From positions 1 to 64,000 of the forward strand of contig NZ_JAGXJY010000003.1 in the NCBI RefSeq assembly GCF_019091085.1: a stretch of 64,000 nucleotides of DNA. Reading direction: 5' to 3'. Positions 1-7,686 of the stretch are shown here, in pieces. How positions within the stretch are numbered: the first letter of the stretch is position 1; the number at the start of each line of letters is the position of its first letter. The notes under the pieces were generated by a model. That model did not search any database. It saw nothing but the letters and a program-made list of their open reading frames with translations, and was not told the origin of the DNA. A program made the translations under genes and the position numbers. Origin of the DNA: Mesorhizobium sp. GbtcB19 (lineage in GTDB: Bacteria; Pseudomonadota; Alphaproteobacteria; Rhizobiales; Rhizobiaceae).

Positions 1-1
1 G

Positions 2-1360
2 ATGTTCTTCCTCAAGATCATCGATGATCAGGATCAGGAACTTGAGCTCACACGCAACGGCTATACCTCGCCGATCCCACCGAAGTTCCAGTGGCGGAAT
101 TGGGCGGCAGACGCCGAAGGCCTCACGGGTGAGGCGCTACTTGCTTTCGTCAACGGCGAGCTATTTCCGACACTGAAGGGTCTCCAACTCACCGGCAAGC
201 TCAGTGACCGCCGCAAGGTGGTGCGCGACGTTTTCGAAGACGCCTTCAACTACATGAAATCAGGCCATCTGATCCGGCAAGTGGTCAACAGGATCAATGA
301 GATCGACTTTAACAATCTGGACGAGCGCCGGCATTTTGGCGAGTTTTATGAGCAACTGCTCAACAGCCTCCAGTCTGCTGGCAATGCTGGCGAGTTCTAT
401 ACACCGCGCGCTGTAACTGCTTTCATGGTCGATCGCATCGATCCGCACCCGGGCGAAATCGTGTTCGATCCCGCCTGCGGTACGGGCGGCTTCCTGTCGT
501 GCGCAATCAACCACATGGAAGCCAAATACATCCGCACGCCTAAGCAGCGCCAGACGATGGAAAGCGCTTTGCGCGCGGTTGAGAAGAAGCAACTGCCGCA
601 TATGCTCTGCGTCACCAATATGCTGCTGCACGGCATTGAGGACCCGTCCTTCGTGCGCCACGACAACACGCTGGCCCGACCACTGATTTCGTGGAGCAAG
701 GATGAGCGTGTCGATATCGTCGTCACCAACCCACCCTTTGGTGGCAAGGAGGAGGACGGCATCGAGAACAATTTCCCGACCTTCCGCACCAAGGAAACCG
801 CCGATCTGTTCCTTGCGTTGATAGTGCGCCTCCTCAACGCAGGTGGCCGAGCCGCCGTTGTATTGCCCGATGGCACGCTTTTCGGCGAGGGCATCAAGGC
901 GCGACTGAAGGAACACCTGATGGAGGAGTGCAACCTCCATACGATCGTCCGTCTACCCAATTCGGTTTTCAAGCCTTATGCCTCGATCGGCACAAATCTG
1001 CTTTTCTTCGAGAAGGGAGCGCCGACGAAGGAGATCTGGTTTTACGAGCACCACGTGCCGGAAGGCCAGAAAGCCTATTCCATGACCAAGCCGATCCGGC
1101 TGGAGCATTTTCAGGGCTGCGTCGACTGGTGGGGCGGCAAAGAGCGCATAGGCCGTGTGGAGACGCCGCAGGCCTGGCGTGTGACGGCCGAAGAGGTGAA
1201 GGCGCGGGGCTGCAATCTCGATATTAAGAACCCACACAGCGTAGTCAACGATCACGGTGACCCCAAAACGCTGCTTGCCGACCTCGCCCGCGCCGAGGCC
1301 GAGGCGGCGGCCTATCGCGACCAGTTAAACGTGATCCTCGCCGAGGCGCTTCTTCGATGA
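2..1360 (+). CDS. hsdM: Type I restriction-modification DNA methyltransferase subunit HsdM (5' partial)
   Basis: N6-adenine methyltransferase subunit of a type I restriction-modification complex; with HsdS it forms the modification enzyme and it also supports restriction by HsdR. The 452 residues visible contain the SAM-binding motif I (DPACGTGG, residues 156-163) and the catalytic motif IV NPPF (243-246), preceded by the helical HsdM N-terminal domain. The first in-window codons (MFFLKIIDDQ) resemble an internal HsdM segment, and the family usually runs about 490-520 residues, so the true start lies left of the window. The stop overlaps the hsdS start (ATGA), indicating one operon. No hsdR is visible downstream, so it is either upstream or missing. 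Confidence 0.95.
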   Translation: MFFLKIIDDQDQELELTRNGYTSPIPPKFQWRNWAADAEGLTGEALLAFVNGELFPTLKGLQLTGKLSDRRKVVRDVFEDAFNYMKSGHLIRQVVNRINEIDFNNLDERRHFGEFYEQLLNSLQSAGNAGEFYTPRAVTAFMVDRIDPHPGEIVFDPACGTGGFLSCAINHMEAKYIRTPKQRQTMESALRAVEKKQLPHMLCVTNMLLHGIEDPSFVRHDNTLARPLISWSKDERVDIVVTNPPFGGKEEDGIENNFPTFRTKETADLFLALIVRLLNAGGRAAVVLPDGTLFGEGIKARLKEHLMEECNLHTIVRLPNSVFKPYASIGTNLLFFEKGAPTKEIWFYEHHVPEGQKAYSMTKPIRLEHFQGCVDWWGGKERIGRVETPQAWRVTAEEVKARGCNLDIKNPHSVVNDHGDPKTLLADLARAEAEAAAYRDQLNVILAEALLR

Positions 1361-2964
1361 GAGATGGCCCGATGAATGCCGAACGCCTGCTGGCACATTA
1401 CGAGAAGATCGCTGACGCGCCCGACGCCATCGGCGGGCTGCGCCGCTTCATTCTCGATCTGGCTGTGCGTGGCAAACTCGTGCCGCCGGACGCGAGCGAG
1501 GAGGCTGTAGAGGGTTTCAGGAAGCCAACCGATCCGGCCGCACCGTTTGGATTGCCGAGCAACTGGAAATGGATTGAGATCGGCGATCAGCTTGATCTTC
1601 TTAACGGCATGGCCTTCAAACCGACGGATTGGTCGAGAGAGGGCTTGCGAATTGTCCGAATTCAAAACCTGAACAATCCAGACGCGCCGTTCAACTTCTG
1701 CAATCCCGAGATGGCTCGCGAGCGGTCACTCATCGACAACGGATCATTCCTCGTAAGCTGGTCGGGAACTCCCGGAACATCGTTCGGAGCGTTTATCTGG
1801 GATCGTGGGCCGGCCGTCCTGAACCAACACATCTTCCGCTGCGACTTCAAGACGAAGGCATTTGTTGCCGCATACTTGCGCCTAGCGATCAATGGTCGCC
1901 TCGATGAGATGATCGCCAAGGCTCACGGCGGCGTTGGCCTTCAACATATCACTAAGGGGAAGCTGGAAGCACTCCTGATTCCACTTCCGCCACTCGCCGA
2001 GCAGCGCCGCATCGTCGCCAAGGTGGATGAGTTGATGGCGCTGTGCGACCGTCTGGAGGCGGCGCAGGCGGGCCGCGAGGCTGCGCGCGACCGGGTGACG
2101 GCGGCGAGTCTCGCCCGCCTCAACACGCCCGATCCCGAAACATTCCATATCGACGCCCGCTTCGCCCTTAAAGTGCTGCCGACGCTCACCACGCGCCCCG
2201 ATCAGATCAAAACGCTGCGCCAGACCATCCTCAATCTCGCAGTTCGCGGCAAGCTCGTGCCGCAGGATTCGACCGACGAACCGGCGTTGGAGCTACACAC
2301 ATTTGATGAGCCTGAGTTGACCGGCCGACTGGGTTTTGAAATCCCGACGAGTTGGCGATGGGTTCGCGTGGAGAATGTTGCGGACGCTCGACTTGGGAAG
2401 ATGCTCGACAAGGCTAAGAACAAGGGGCGACCTTATCCGTATTTACGCAACACAAACGTGCATTGGTTCGATATTCGGCTCGACGACCTAAAAACCATTC
2501 CTCTCGACGATGCCGAGTTCGAGGGCTACCGGCTCAAGGATGGCGATGTTCTAATCTGCGAGGGGGGGCACGGGATAGGCCGGACTGCAGTTTGGCGCGG
2601 CGGCCCCGAGAACTTCATTTTCCAGAAGGCGCTACACAGGGTGAGACCGGGCGCGCGTCTCGATCCAGATTTCTTTGCTCAATGCTGCTTCGTGTATTTC
2701 GACTCTGGGATCATGCAGACTTACTTCACTGGCGTCGGTATCCCGCACTTTACCGGAAGGGCACTTTCCAAGTTGGTTTTTCCCCTCCCTCCGCTCGCCG
2801 AGCAACGCCGCATCGTCGCCAAGGTCGACGCGCTGATGGCGCTGTGCGACAGGCTGGAGGTGAGCCTCACCGAGACCGCTGCCACCCGTCGCCGCTTGCT
2901 CGACGCGCTGCTCGCCGAGGCCCTGGCGCCGGCCGAGGATCGAGAACTGGAAGCGGCGGAATGA
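1357..2964 (+). CDS. hsdS: Type I restriction-modification specificity subunit HsdS
   Basis: Specificity subunit that recognises the bipartite DNA target and bridges two HsdM subunits. The 535-residue protein has the classic internal duplication: a conserved LAVRGKLVP block near residues 34 and 293, each followed by a variable target-recognition domain and then an almost identical coiled-coil spacer beginning LPPLAEQRRIVAKVD near residues 210 and 478. The two recognition domains differ clearly, so the predicted target is asymmetric and bipartite. The start ATG overlaps the hsdM stop by 4 bp; an in-frame ATG at 1372 is an alternative. The 3' end overlaps the next gene in the same ATGA manner, so translation of all three genes is probably coupled. 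Confidence 0.95.
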   Translation: MRDGPMNAERLLAHYEKIADAPDAIGGLRRFILDLAVRGKLVPPDASEEAVEGFRKPTDPAAPFGLPSNWKWIEIGDQLDLLNGMAFKPTDWSREGLRIVRIQNLNNPDAPFNFCNPEMARERSLIDNGSFLVSWSGTPGTSFGAFIWDRGPAVLNQHIFRCDFKTKAFVAAYLRLAINGRLDEMIAKAHGGVGLQHITKGKLEALLIPLPPLAEQRRIVAKVDELMALCDRLEAAQAGREAARDRVTAASLARLNTPDPETFHIDARFALKVLPTLTTRPDQIKTLRQTILNLAVRGKLVPQDSTDEPALELHTFDEPELTGRLGFEIPTSWRWVRVENVADARLGKMLDKAKNKGRPYPYLRNTNVHWFDIRLDDLKTIPLDDAEFEGYRLKDGDVLICEGGHGIGRTAVWRGGPENFIFQKALHRVRPGARLDPDFFAQCCFVYFDSGIMQTYFTGVGIPHFTGRALSKLVFPLPPLAEQRRIVAKVDALMALCDRLEVSLTETAATRRRLLDALLAEALAPAEDRELEAAE

Positions 2965-3677
2965 GCAACCCAACCGAGGGCTTCATCCGCACCTTTGAGG
3001 AGATTGTCCGGGAAGTAAATAGTCGCGCCGGTTCGCCATCATCTCACTCGTTCGAGGTCGAAAGGGCGTCAGAGCGCGACGGCACTGTGAAGAAGAATCG
3101 CGCGCTACTCGTCTATATCCGTGATGTGCGAAACGCACTCCAACATCCCAAGCATCGCTCCGATGGCAACGCCATCGAGATTTCTGAGGGGTTTCTCGAT
3201 GAAGTGAGGGGTCTGCTCAACCATCTGAGAAACCCGCCTACGGCCAATTCTGTCGGTGTGCCGCGAAAGGAGATCAGGACTGCCAGCCTTAGCGACCAGC
3301 TGGGCGATCTTGCGGATGAGATGAAACGGCGTGGATTCAGTCACCTGCCGATAGTGGATGAGCGTGACGCGGTTATCGGTGTATTCAACGAAGCGGCGGT
3401 GTTCAATTACCTATGGGGAGAGCAGGAGACGATCGTCGGCAGGGACATGCGAATTTCGGACATCCTCTCTAGTTGCCGCCTCGATGCCAGTCGTATGGAG
3501 TTGTTTAAGTTCGTGACCCCACGAACCGCACTCGAGGATCTCGTACAGATTTTTCTCTCCGTCCAGTCCCCCCTTACGCGGGTGGGTGCTGCTTTCGTGA
3601 CTGCAGCCGGCAAAGAGTCAGAGCCGCTCCAGCGACTAATCACGCCTTGGGATGTGCTAGCGACGTTTGATCTTTGA
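2961..3677 (+). CDS. CBS-domain protein with HEPN-like N-terminal region, cotranscribed with hsdMS
   Basis: A 238-residue protein of unknown function. Residues about 105-236 form a CBS (Bateman) pair, a fold that senses adenosine-containing ligands such as AMP, ATP or SAM; the first repeat is clear (GFSHLPIVDERDAVIGVF, about 125-142), the second more divergent. The first ~95 residues look helical and contain RNALQH (R57 to H62), which fits the R-x4-6-H signature of HEPN ribonucleases; this assignment is inference from the motif and helical context only. The start ATG overlaps the hsdS stop by 4 bp, so it is probably made with the modification enzyme. HEPN anticodon nucleases (PrrC, RloC) are known partners of type I restriction systems, so a guard or effector role is possible. 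It ends 2 bp from a convergent gene. Confidence 0.8.
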   Translation: MSNPTEGFIRTFEEIVREVNSRAGSPSSHSFEVERASERDGTVKKNRALLVYIRDVRNALQHPKHRSDGNAIEISEGFLDEVRGLLNHLRNPPTANSVGVPRKEIRTASLSDQLGDLADEMKRRGFSHLPIVDERDAVIGVFNEAAVFNYLWGEQETIVGRDMRISDILSSCRLDASRMELFKFVTPRTALEDLVQIFLSVQSPLTRVGAAFVTAAGKESEPLQRLITPWDVLATFDL

Positions 3678-3679
3678 GG

Positions 3680-4609
3680 TCACCCCTCCGCCGGCACCTT
3701 CGCCGTTTTCCTCCTCACCGCCCTTGTCGCGTGCTTCTGCTTCTTCGCGCTCGCCAGCTCGTTCATCGCATCGAGTTGCATCTGCTGCATTTCGGCAAGC
3801 CGCGTCCATTGGCGCGAGATGAGGTAGTCGAGCTTTTCGTGCAGGTGGCGCACTTCGAGCTCGGCCTTGAGGTTGACGCGGTACTCGTTGAAGGAGCGCA
3901 GGCGGTCCTTGGTCTCCTGGCGCTTCTGGCTCATCATGATGACCGGCGCCTGGATGGCGGCGATGCAGGAGAGCAGAAGGTTGAGCAGGATGAACGGGTA
4001 GGGGTCGAAGGCGCTGTTCAAGCCCTCGAACAAATTGATGCCGATCCAGACCAGCAGCACGGTGGCGAAGGAGATCAGGAACCACCAGCTGCCGCCGAAA
4101 GCCGCCATGTTGTCGGAGACGCGGTCGGGAAACGTCCGGTGCTCCTCGAACTCCTCTTCCGAGTTTTCCGAAATCGTGTCCTGTTTGGCGATCGATTCCA
4201 CCACCTGGCGGTCGAGCTCGGAGAATTCGCCGTGCTCCTGCTGCAGCAGTTCCTCCATGTAGCGCATGCGGTAGCGGCCAAGCTCCTCGCGGCTGACGCG
4301 GGCGCCGCGCGGCAGGTCGGGATGGTCGGAGCGGATGCGGTCGGCGAGGCTGGGCCTCAGATCGTCGATGCGCACCAGGTCGCGCTTGCGGAATTTGCGC
4401 CCCGATATCGCCGAGGGTTTTTTCTTCGGCTTGATCCTGCCGGGAACATGCGGTTCGGCGTGCGGCTCGGAATCGGGCACCTCCGGCGCTTCGAGGACCT
4501 CGTCGGCCGCTTCGTGCGCGTCCTCCGCCACGGTCTCCGCCTCGAGATACTCGCCGGCGACGTCGTTCTCGTTGTCGGCTTTCTTGTGCGCCTTGGGTTC
4601 GCTGGCCAT
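3680..4609 (-). CDS. DUF1003 family membrane protein
   Basis: A 309-residue inner-membrane protein of the DUF1003 family, whose function is not established. The N-terminal ~75 residues are acidic and low complexity, followed by a basic stretch, a soluble helical segment rich in Glu, and then two transmembrane helices (WWFLISFATVLLVWIGINLF and PFILLNLLLSCIAAIQAPVIMM) with the family's characteristic sequence around SQKRQ; the C-terminus is a basic coiled-coil-like tail. The start at 4609 was chosen because AGGAG lies 8 nt upstream; a longer frame extending to 4861 has no such site and runs through a repeat. It is convergent with the CBS-domain gene, marking the right edge of the restriction locus. 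Confidence 0.85.
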   Translation of the reverse strand: MASEPKAHKKADNENDVAGEYLEAETVAEDAHEAADEVLEAPEVPDSEPHAEPHVPGRIKPKKKPSAISGRKFRKRDLVRIDDLRPSLADRIRSDHPDLPRGARVSREELGRYRMRYMEELLQQEHGEFSELDRQVVESIAKQDTISENSEEEFEEHRTFPDRVSDNMAAFGGSWWFLISFATVLLVWIGINLFEGLNSAFDPYPFILLNLLLSCIAAIQAPVIMMSQKRQETKDRLRSFNEYRVNLKAELEVRHLHEKLDYLISRQWTRLAEMQQMQLDAMNELASAKKQKHATRAVRRKTAKVPAEG

Positions 4610-4792
4610 GCTCGGTGCTCCTGTCTTTGCGGCTAGGATACGCCAAGCCGGCGCGGCATATCCATGCTGAGTGTGTAACTCGTGTGACAGAACAAGTTCT
4701 TGTGATGGGGGTATCCCTGCTGTCGAGCGCCAAGTCTTCGGATATCGCAAACCGAACGGACTGGCGAGCACGGCCAATCTCCGGAGTCCGCG

Positions 4793-4968
4793 CTGCCCCT
4801 CATCCGCCCTTCGGGCACCTTCTCCCCGTATAGTGACGGGGAGAAGGAGGCTGGCCGCCACCTCGGCGCTCCTCCTGCAACGCTGGCCATTGGCGAAGCC
4901 GGCGACGACAGCTCCCTCTCCCCGTCACTATACGGGGAGAGGATGCCGGCAGGCAGGTGAGGGGCGGC
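4793..4968. repeat. Miniature inverted-repeat element (CCCTCATCCG/CTTCTCCCCG type)
   Basis: The outer arms read GCTGCCCCTCATCCG on the left and end GTGAGGGGCGGC on the right. Inner arms around CTCCCCGTATAGTGACGGGG are mirrored by CCCCGTCACTATACGGGGAG at about 4917-4938. The RNA would fold into one long branched hairpin. Related arms recur at 25608-25664 and 60707-60860. Confidence 0.8.
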
Positions 4969-5076
4969 GCCATCCTCGCAAAACCTTGATGCCCGGCCCG
5001 TGTCATAGGGCATGCCACTGCGCCCTTGATGTGACAGCAAAGTCCTCGCTGGCGCAATTGTCTCCGCCGCCTGGCC

Positions 5077-5090
5077 TTGATCCAGATCAA
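5077..5090 (+). promoter_or_regulatory. FNR/FixK-type binding site upstream of the universal stress protein
   Basis: TTGATCCAGATCAA is an exact match to the TTGAT-N4-ATCAA anaerobox bound by FNR/FixK-family regulators. Its centre is 41-42 bp before a plausible transcription start near 5125, with TGATAG at 5111-5116 as the -10 element, which is the class II activator geometry. It implies induction of the 5203-5652 gene under low oxygen. Confidence 0.7.
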
Positions 5091-5202
5091 GCGGGCCCCT
5101 GTGGCGGGCCTGATAGGCTGACTATATCGAAATCAGGCCTGATCGTTCAGGCTCCCGCCACCTGGGGCGCGCCTTGCGTCCCGCAAATGAGGGATCGTCA
5201 TC

Positions 5203-5652
5203 ATGTACAAGAAAATCCTGATCGCCACCGACGGTTCGGAACTGGCCGGCAAGGGCGTTGCCCACGGCCTCGAGCTCGCCAAGGGCCTGGGCGCCACCGT
5301 TACCTTCCTCAATGTCTCGGAAGCCTTCCCGGCGCTCGCCTGGGGCGGCGCGATGGCCGGCTATGTCGCCGCCGACGAGCTGACCAATTACGAGGAAAAC
5401 GCCCGCAAATACGGCCGCGAGGTGCTGGACAAGTGCAAGGCCGAGGCCGACGCGAAGGGTGTCGCCTCGAAGGGCCTGCATGTCGAGAACAAGGCGCCGG
5501 CCGAGGCGATCCTCGAAGTCGCCGCCGGCGAAGGCTCGGACCTCATCGTCATGGCTTCGCACGGCCGCCGCGGCATCGGCCGCCTGGTGCTCGGCAGCCA
5601 GACGGCGGAGGTGGTGTCGCTGACGCAGATCCCGGTGCTGGTGGTGAGGTAG
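5203..5652 (+). CDS. Universal stress protein, UspA family
   Basis: A 149-residue single-domain cytoplasmic Usp protein. It begins with the typical MYKKILIATDGSE strand-loop and ends with the nucleotide-binding loop ASHG-x9-GS followed by the terminal strand IPVLVVR. The loop has Ala at the first glycine position, a common variant. Usp proteins bind ATP or act as stress-linked dimers; the specific role is unknown. The gene is monocistronic. An exact FNR/FixK box 113 bp upstream suggests microaerobic induction, as known for Usp genes in several rhizobial FixK regulons. Confidence 0.92.
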   Translation: MYKKILIATDGSELAGKGVAHGLELAKGLGATVTFLNVSEAFPALAWGGAMAGYVAADELTNYEENARKYGREVLDKCKAEADAKGVASKGLHVENKAPAEAILEVAAGEGSDLIVMASHGRRGIGRLVLGSQTAEVVSLTQIPVLVVR

Positions 5653-5659
5653 GGTCCGC

Positions 5660-5785
5660 CGATATTCAGGTGAGGCCGGCCTGCGAACGATGGTTTCCTG
5701 CGCTTCCGGTGCTCACGTACATTAAGTACGCTCCGCTCCGGTTCTCGGAAACCATCATTCTCGACTCGGCCTGACCTGAATCTCG
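5660..5785. repeat. 126-bp near-perfect palindrome after uspA-like gene
   Basis: Left arm starting CGATATTCAGGTGAGGCCGG is mirrored by a right arm ending CGGCCTGACCTGAATCTCG, with matching inner blocks GATGGTTTCC and GGAAACCATC and a small centre near CACGTACATTAAGTACG. It begins 7 bp past the stop of the stress-protein gene and could end its transcript, though there is no T-run. Confidence 0.8.
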
Positions 5786-5831
5786 ACAGACCCTTGCGCC
5801 AGCGAAGAGACGGGATACGTAGCGTTCCTTC

Positions 5832-5990
5832 GCGCCCCCCTCTGTCCTGCCGGACATCTCCCCCACGAGGGGGGAGATTGGCGCTTTCGGCGCCTCGCAA
5901 GTCCTGCAACGCTTGCGATTGGCGAAAACCGGCGGCGCCGGGTGATCTCCCCCAAGTGGGGGAGATGTCCGGCAGGACAGAGGGGGGCGC
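5832..5990. repeat. 159-bp inverted-repeat element, family A (CCCCCCTCTGTCCTGCCGG arms)
   Basis: Arms CCCCCCTCTGTCCTGCCGGA... and ...TCCGGCAGGACAGAGGGGGG enclose a second pair ATCTCCCCCA/TGGGGGAGAT and an inner segment containing TTGCGATTGGCGAAA. A second copy of exactly the same length is at 52541-52699, a third at 55601-55762, and a one-armed copy at 7530-7616. No ORF or transposase is inside. Confidence 0.85.
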
Positions 5991-6031
5991 TGTCCCGCCG
6001 ACGTTTCAGTCTTCTCCCTCGCCGCGACGCT

Positions 6032-7120
6032 CTATTGCGCCGCCGGCAGCAGCGGCGAAGTGGGCGACGCCAGATCCGGCGACGGCAGATCGGACGCCGG
6101 CGAACCCGGCACGGGCGCCGCAGGCATCGCCTGATCCGGCGGCGGCAACCCTGGCAAAGCCGAGTCCTGCGCCGGCAAACCGGTTGCCGTCATGTCGGGC
6201 GGCGGCAGGCCGGGCGGCGGCGAGGCCGGCTGCTGCCCGGCATACATAAGCCTGGGCTGGGTCGCAGCGGCGGTCGTGGTGCCAAGGCTGCGCTGGATCA
6301 ACGCCTCGACATGGTCGTTGCGCTGGCGCGCGCTGTCGGCGCCCATCACCACCACGATCAGGTGCCGGCCGTCGGCATTGTAGGAGGTGACGATGTTGTA
6401 GCCGGAAGCTCTTATGTAGCCGGTCTTGATGCCGTCGACGCCGCGCACGCGTCCCAGCATGTCGTTGTGGCCGCGCACCAGCCGGCCGCGGAACATGAAG
6501 TCGCTTTCGGAAAAATAGTGGAAATGCTGCGGGAAGCGGTTGCGAAGCGCCATGCCCAGCACCGCCATGTCGCGCGCGCTCGTCACCTGGCCGTCGTCGG
6601 GCAGGCCGCAGGCATTGCGGAAACTGGTGCCGGTCATGCCGAGCGAGCGCGCCTTGGCGGTCATCATGGCGGCGAACTGGTCCTCCGAGCCGCCGCCCAG
6701 ATATTCGCCCACCGCCACCGCCACGTCGTTCGCCGACTTCACCACCATGGCGCGGATGGCGGAATCGACGTCGATCGTCTCGCCGCGCCTGAAACGCAGC
6801 TTCGTCGGCGGCTGCGAGGCGGCGTGCGCGGAAACCGGGATCTGCGTCTCCTTGGTCACGCGGCCGCTCTCCATCGCCTCGAACAGCATGTAGAGCGTCA
6901 TCATCTTGGTCAGCGACGCCGGATAGCGCTGCGACCTCGAATTGACCTCGAACAGCGTCTTGCCGGTCGAGGCATCGACCACGATCGCCGCGTATTTCTG
7001 CGGCTGCGCCGGCACGGCCAGCACGCTTTCGGGGGGTGCTGCCGTCGTGCAGCCGGCGACCAGCGCTAGAAGCGCCAACACGGCGATCAGTTTTTGCAGG
7101 AGAGCGAAGGGACGGGACAA
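6032..7120 (-). CDS. D-alanyl-D-alanine carboxypeptidase (peptidase S11), lipoprotein
   Basis: Penicillin-binding-protein-type DD-carboxypeptidase that trims peptidoglycan pentapeptides in the periplasm. The 362-residue protein has all three S11 motifs: SLTK (S69 to K72), SAN (129-131) and KTG (232-234). The N-terminus is a hydrophobic signal ending LVAGC (Cys24), a good lipobox, so it is probably a lipid-anchored protein rather than one with the usual C-terminal amphipathic anchor. Instead the last ~80 residues are a Pro/Ala-rich low-complexity tail with repeated LPPPD-like units. The start codon is TTG at 7120; no ATG gives a complete signal peptide and the upstream Shine-Dalgarno is weak, so the exact start is uncertain. 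Confidence 0.9.
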   Translation of the reverse strand: MSRPFALLQKLIAVLALLALVAGCTTAAPPESVLAVPAQPQKYAAIVVDASTGKTLFEVNSRSQRYPASLTKMMTLYMLFEAMESGRVTKETQIPVSAHAASQPPTKLRFRRGETIDVDSAIRAMVVKSANDVAVAVGEYLGGGSEDQFAAMMTAKARSLGMTGTSFRNACGLPDDGQVTSARDMAVLGMALRNRFPQHFHYFSESDFMFRGRLVRGHNDMLGRVRGVDGIKTGYIRASGYNIVTSYNADGRHLIVVVMGADSARQRNDHVEALIQRSLGTTTAAATQPRLMYAGQQPASPPPGLPPPDMTATGLPAQDSALPGLPPPDQAMPAAPVPGSPASDLPSPDLASPTSPLLPAAQ

Positions 7121-7372
7121 GATGGTTCTAAAGCTGTTGCTGAGATGCGGCGAAGCTAACGTAACCCACGTGCCGCGTCCAACTGGTTAACGGCGCTGAT
7201 AAGGCATTTGCCCAGCTTTTCAGAGGTTCGCGCTGCCGGCGACGCTGTCAATCTCCCCCCTTGCGGGGGTTGAGGAGCGGTCCGCGTAGCGGGCGGGAAG
7301 CCAATTGCTTGGCTTCCGAGCGACGAAAGCCCGGCAGGGCAGAGGGGTGCTGTCCTGGCGTCTCAAGGCTGG

Positions 7373-7503
7373 GGTTCCTCGCCCCCGCCAGAGGCGGGGG
7401 AGAGGTGGCCGCGAAGCGGACGGAGCGGGGGTTTCGTAGGGCGCTCCCCTCTCCGTCTCGGCTTCGCCGAGCCACCTCTCCCCACTTCGTGGGGCGAGGA
7501 ACC
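7373..7503. repeat. Inverted-repeat element, family B (GGTTCCTCGCCCC arms)
   Basis: Left arm GGTTCCTCGCCCC is mirrored by GGGGCGAGGAACC, with internal pairs GGGGGAGAGGTGGC and GCCACCTCTCCCC and a small stem TCGGCTTCGCCGA. Similar elements lie at 59111-59240 and, more degenerate, at 37980-38142. Confidence 0.8.
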
Positions 7504-7529
7504 TTGATCTTGCAGCGCCGCGATCCTTC

Positions 7530-7616
7530 ACACCCCCCTCTGTCCTGCCGGACATCTCCCCCGCAAGGGGGGAGATCGGATGTCGCGCAGGCTTTCGCCA
7601 ATCGCCAGCATTGCAG
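7530..7616. repeat. One-armed copy of family A repeat
   Basis: The sequence from CACCCCCCTCTGTCCTGCCG through GGGGGGAGATCGGATG matches the left arm and inner part of the family-A element, but the complementary right arm is missing. It ends about 70 bp before the start of the 7687 gene. Confidence 0.7.
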
Positions 7617-7686
7617 GCCCGTCCCCGCTTTGCCATCCGCCCCAGCTTTCCGCTAATATGTCGCGGCTTGGTTTGGGGGGAATGGC

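Larger units (their letters stand above)
4610..5202. other. Intergenic spacer holding a palindromic repeat and an FNR/FixK box
   Basis: No convincing gene is seen in this 593-base spacer. It contains an inverted-repeat element at 4793-4968 and the regulatory site at 5077-5090. Short overlapping frames on both strands are composed of repeat sequence and are not credible. Confidence 0.7.
5653..6031. other. Intergenic spacer made almost entirely of two inverted repeats
   Basis: The 379-base spacer between the stress-protein gene and the convergent carboxypeptidase gene consists of the palindrome at 5660-5785 and the element at 5832-5990. No gene is seen. Confidence 0.75.
7121..7686. other. Repeat-packed spacer
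   Basis: This 566-base spacer holds, left to right, about 130 bp of unremarkable sequence with the presumed promoters, a degenerate repeat half at about 7251-7358, an intact family-B inverted repeat at 7373-7503 and a one-armed family-A copy at 7530-7616. No credible gene is seen. Confidence 0.7.
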
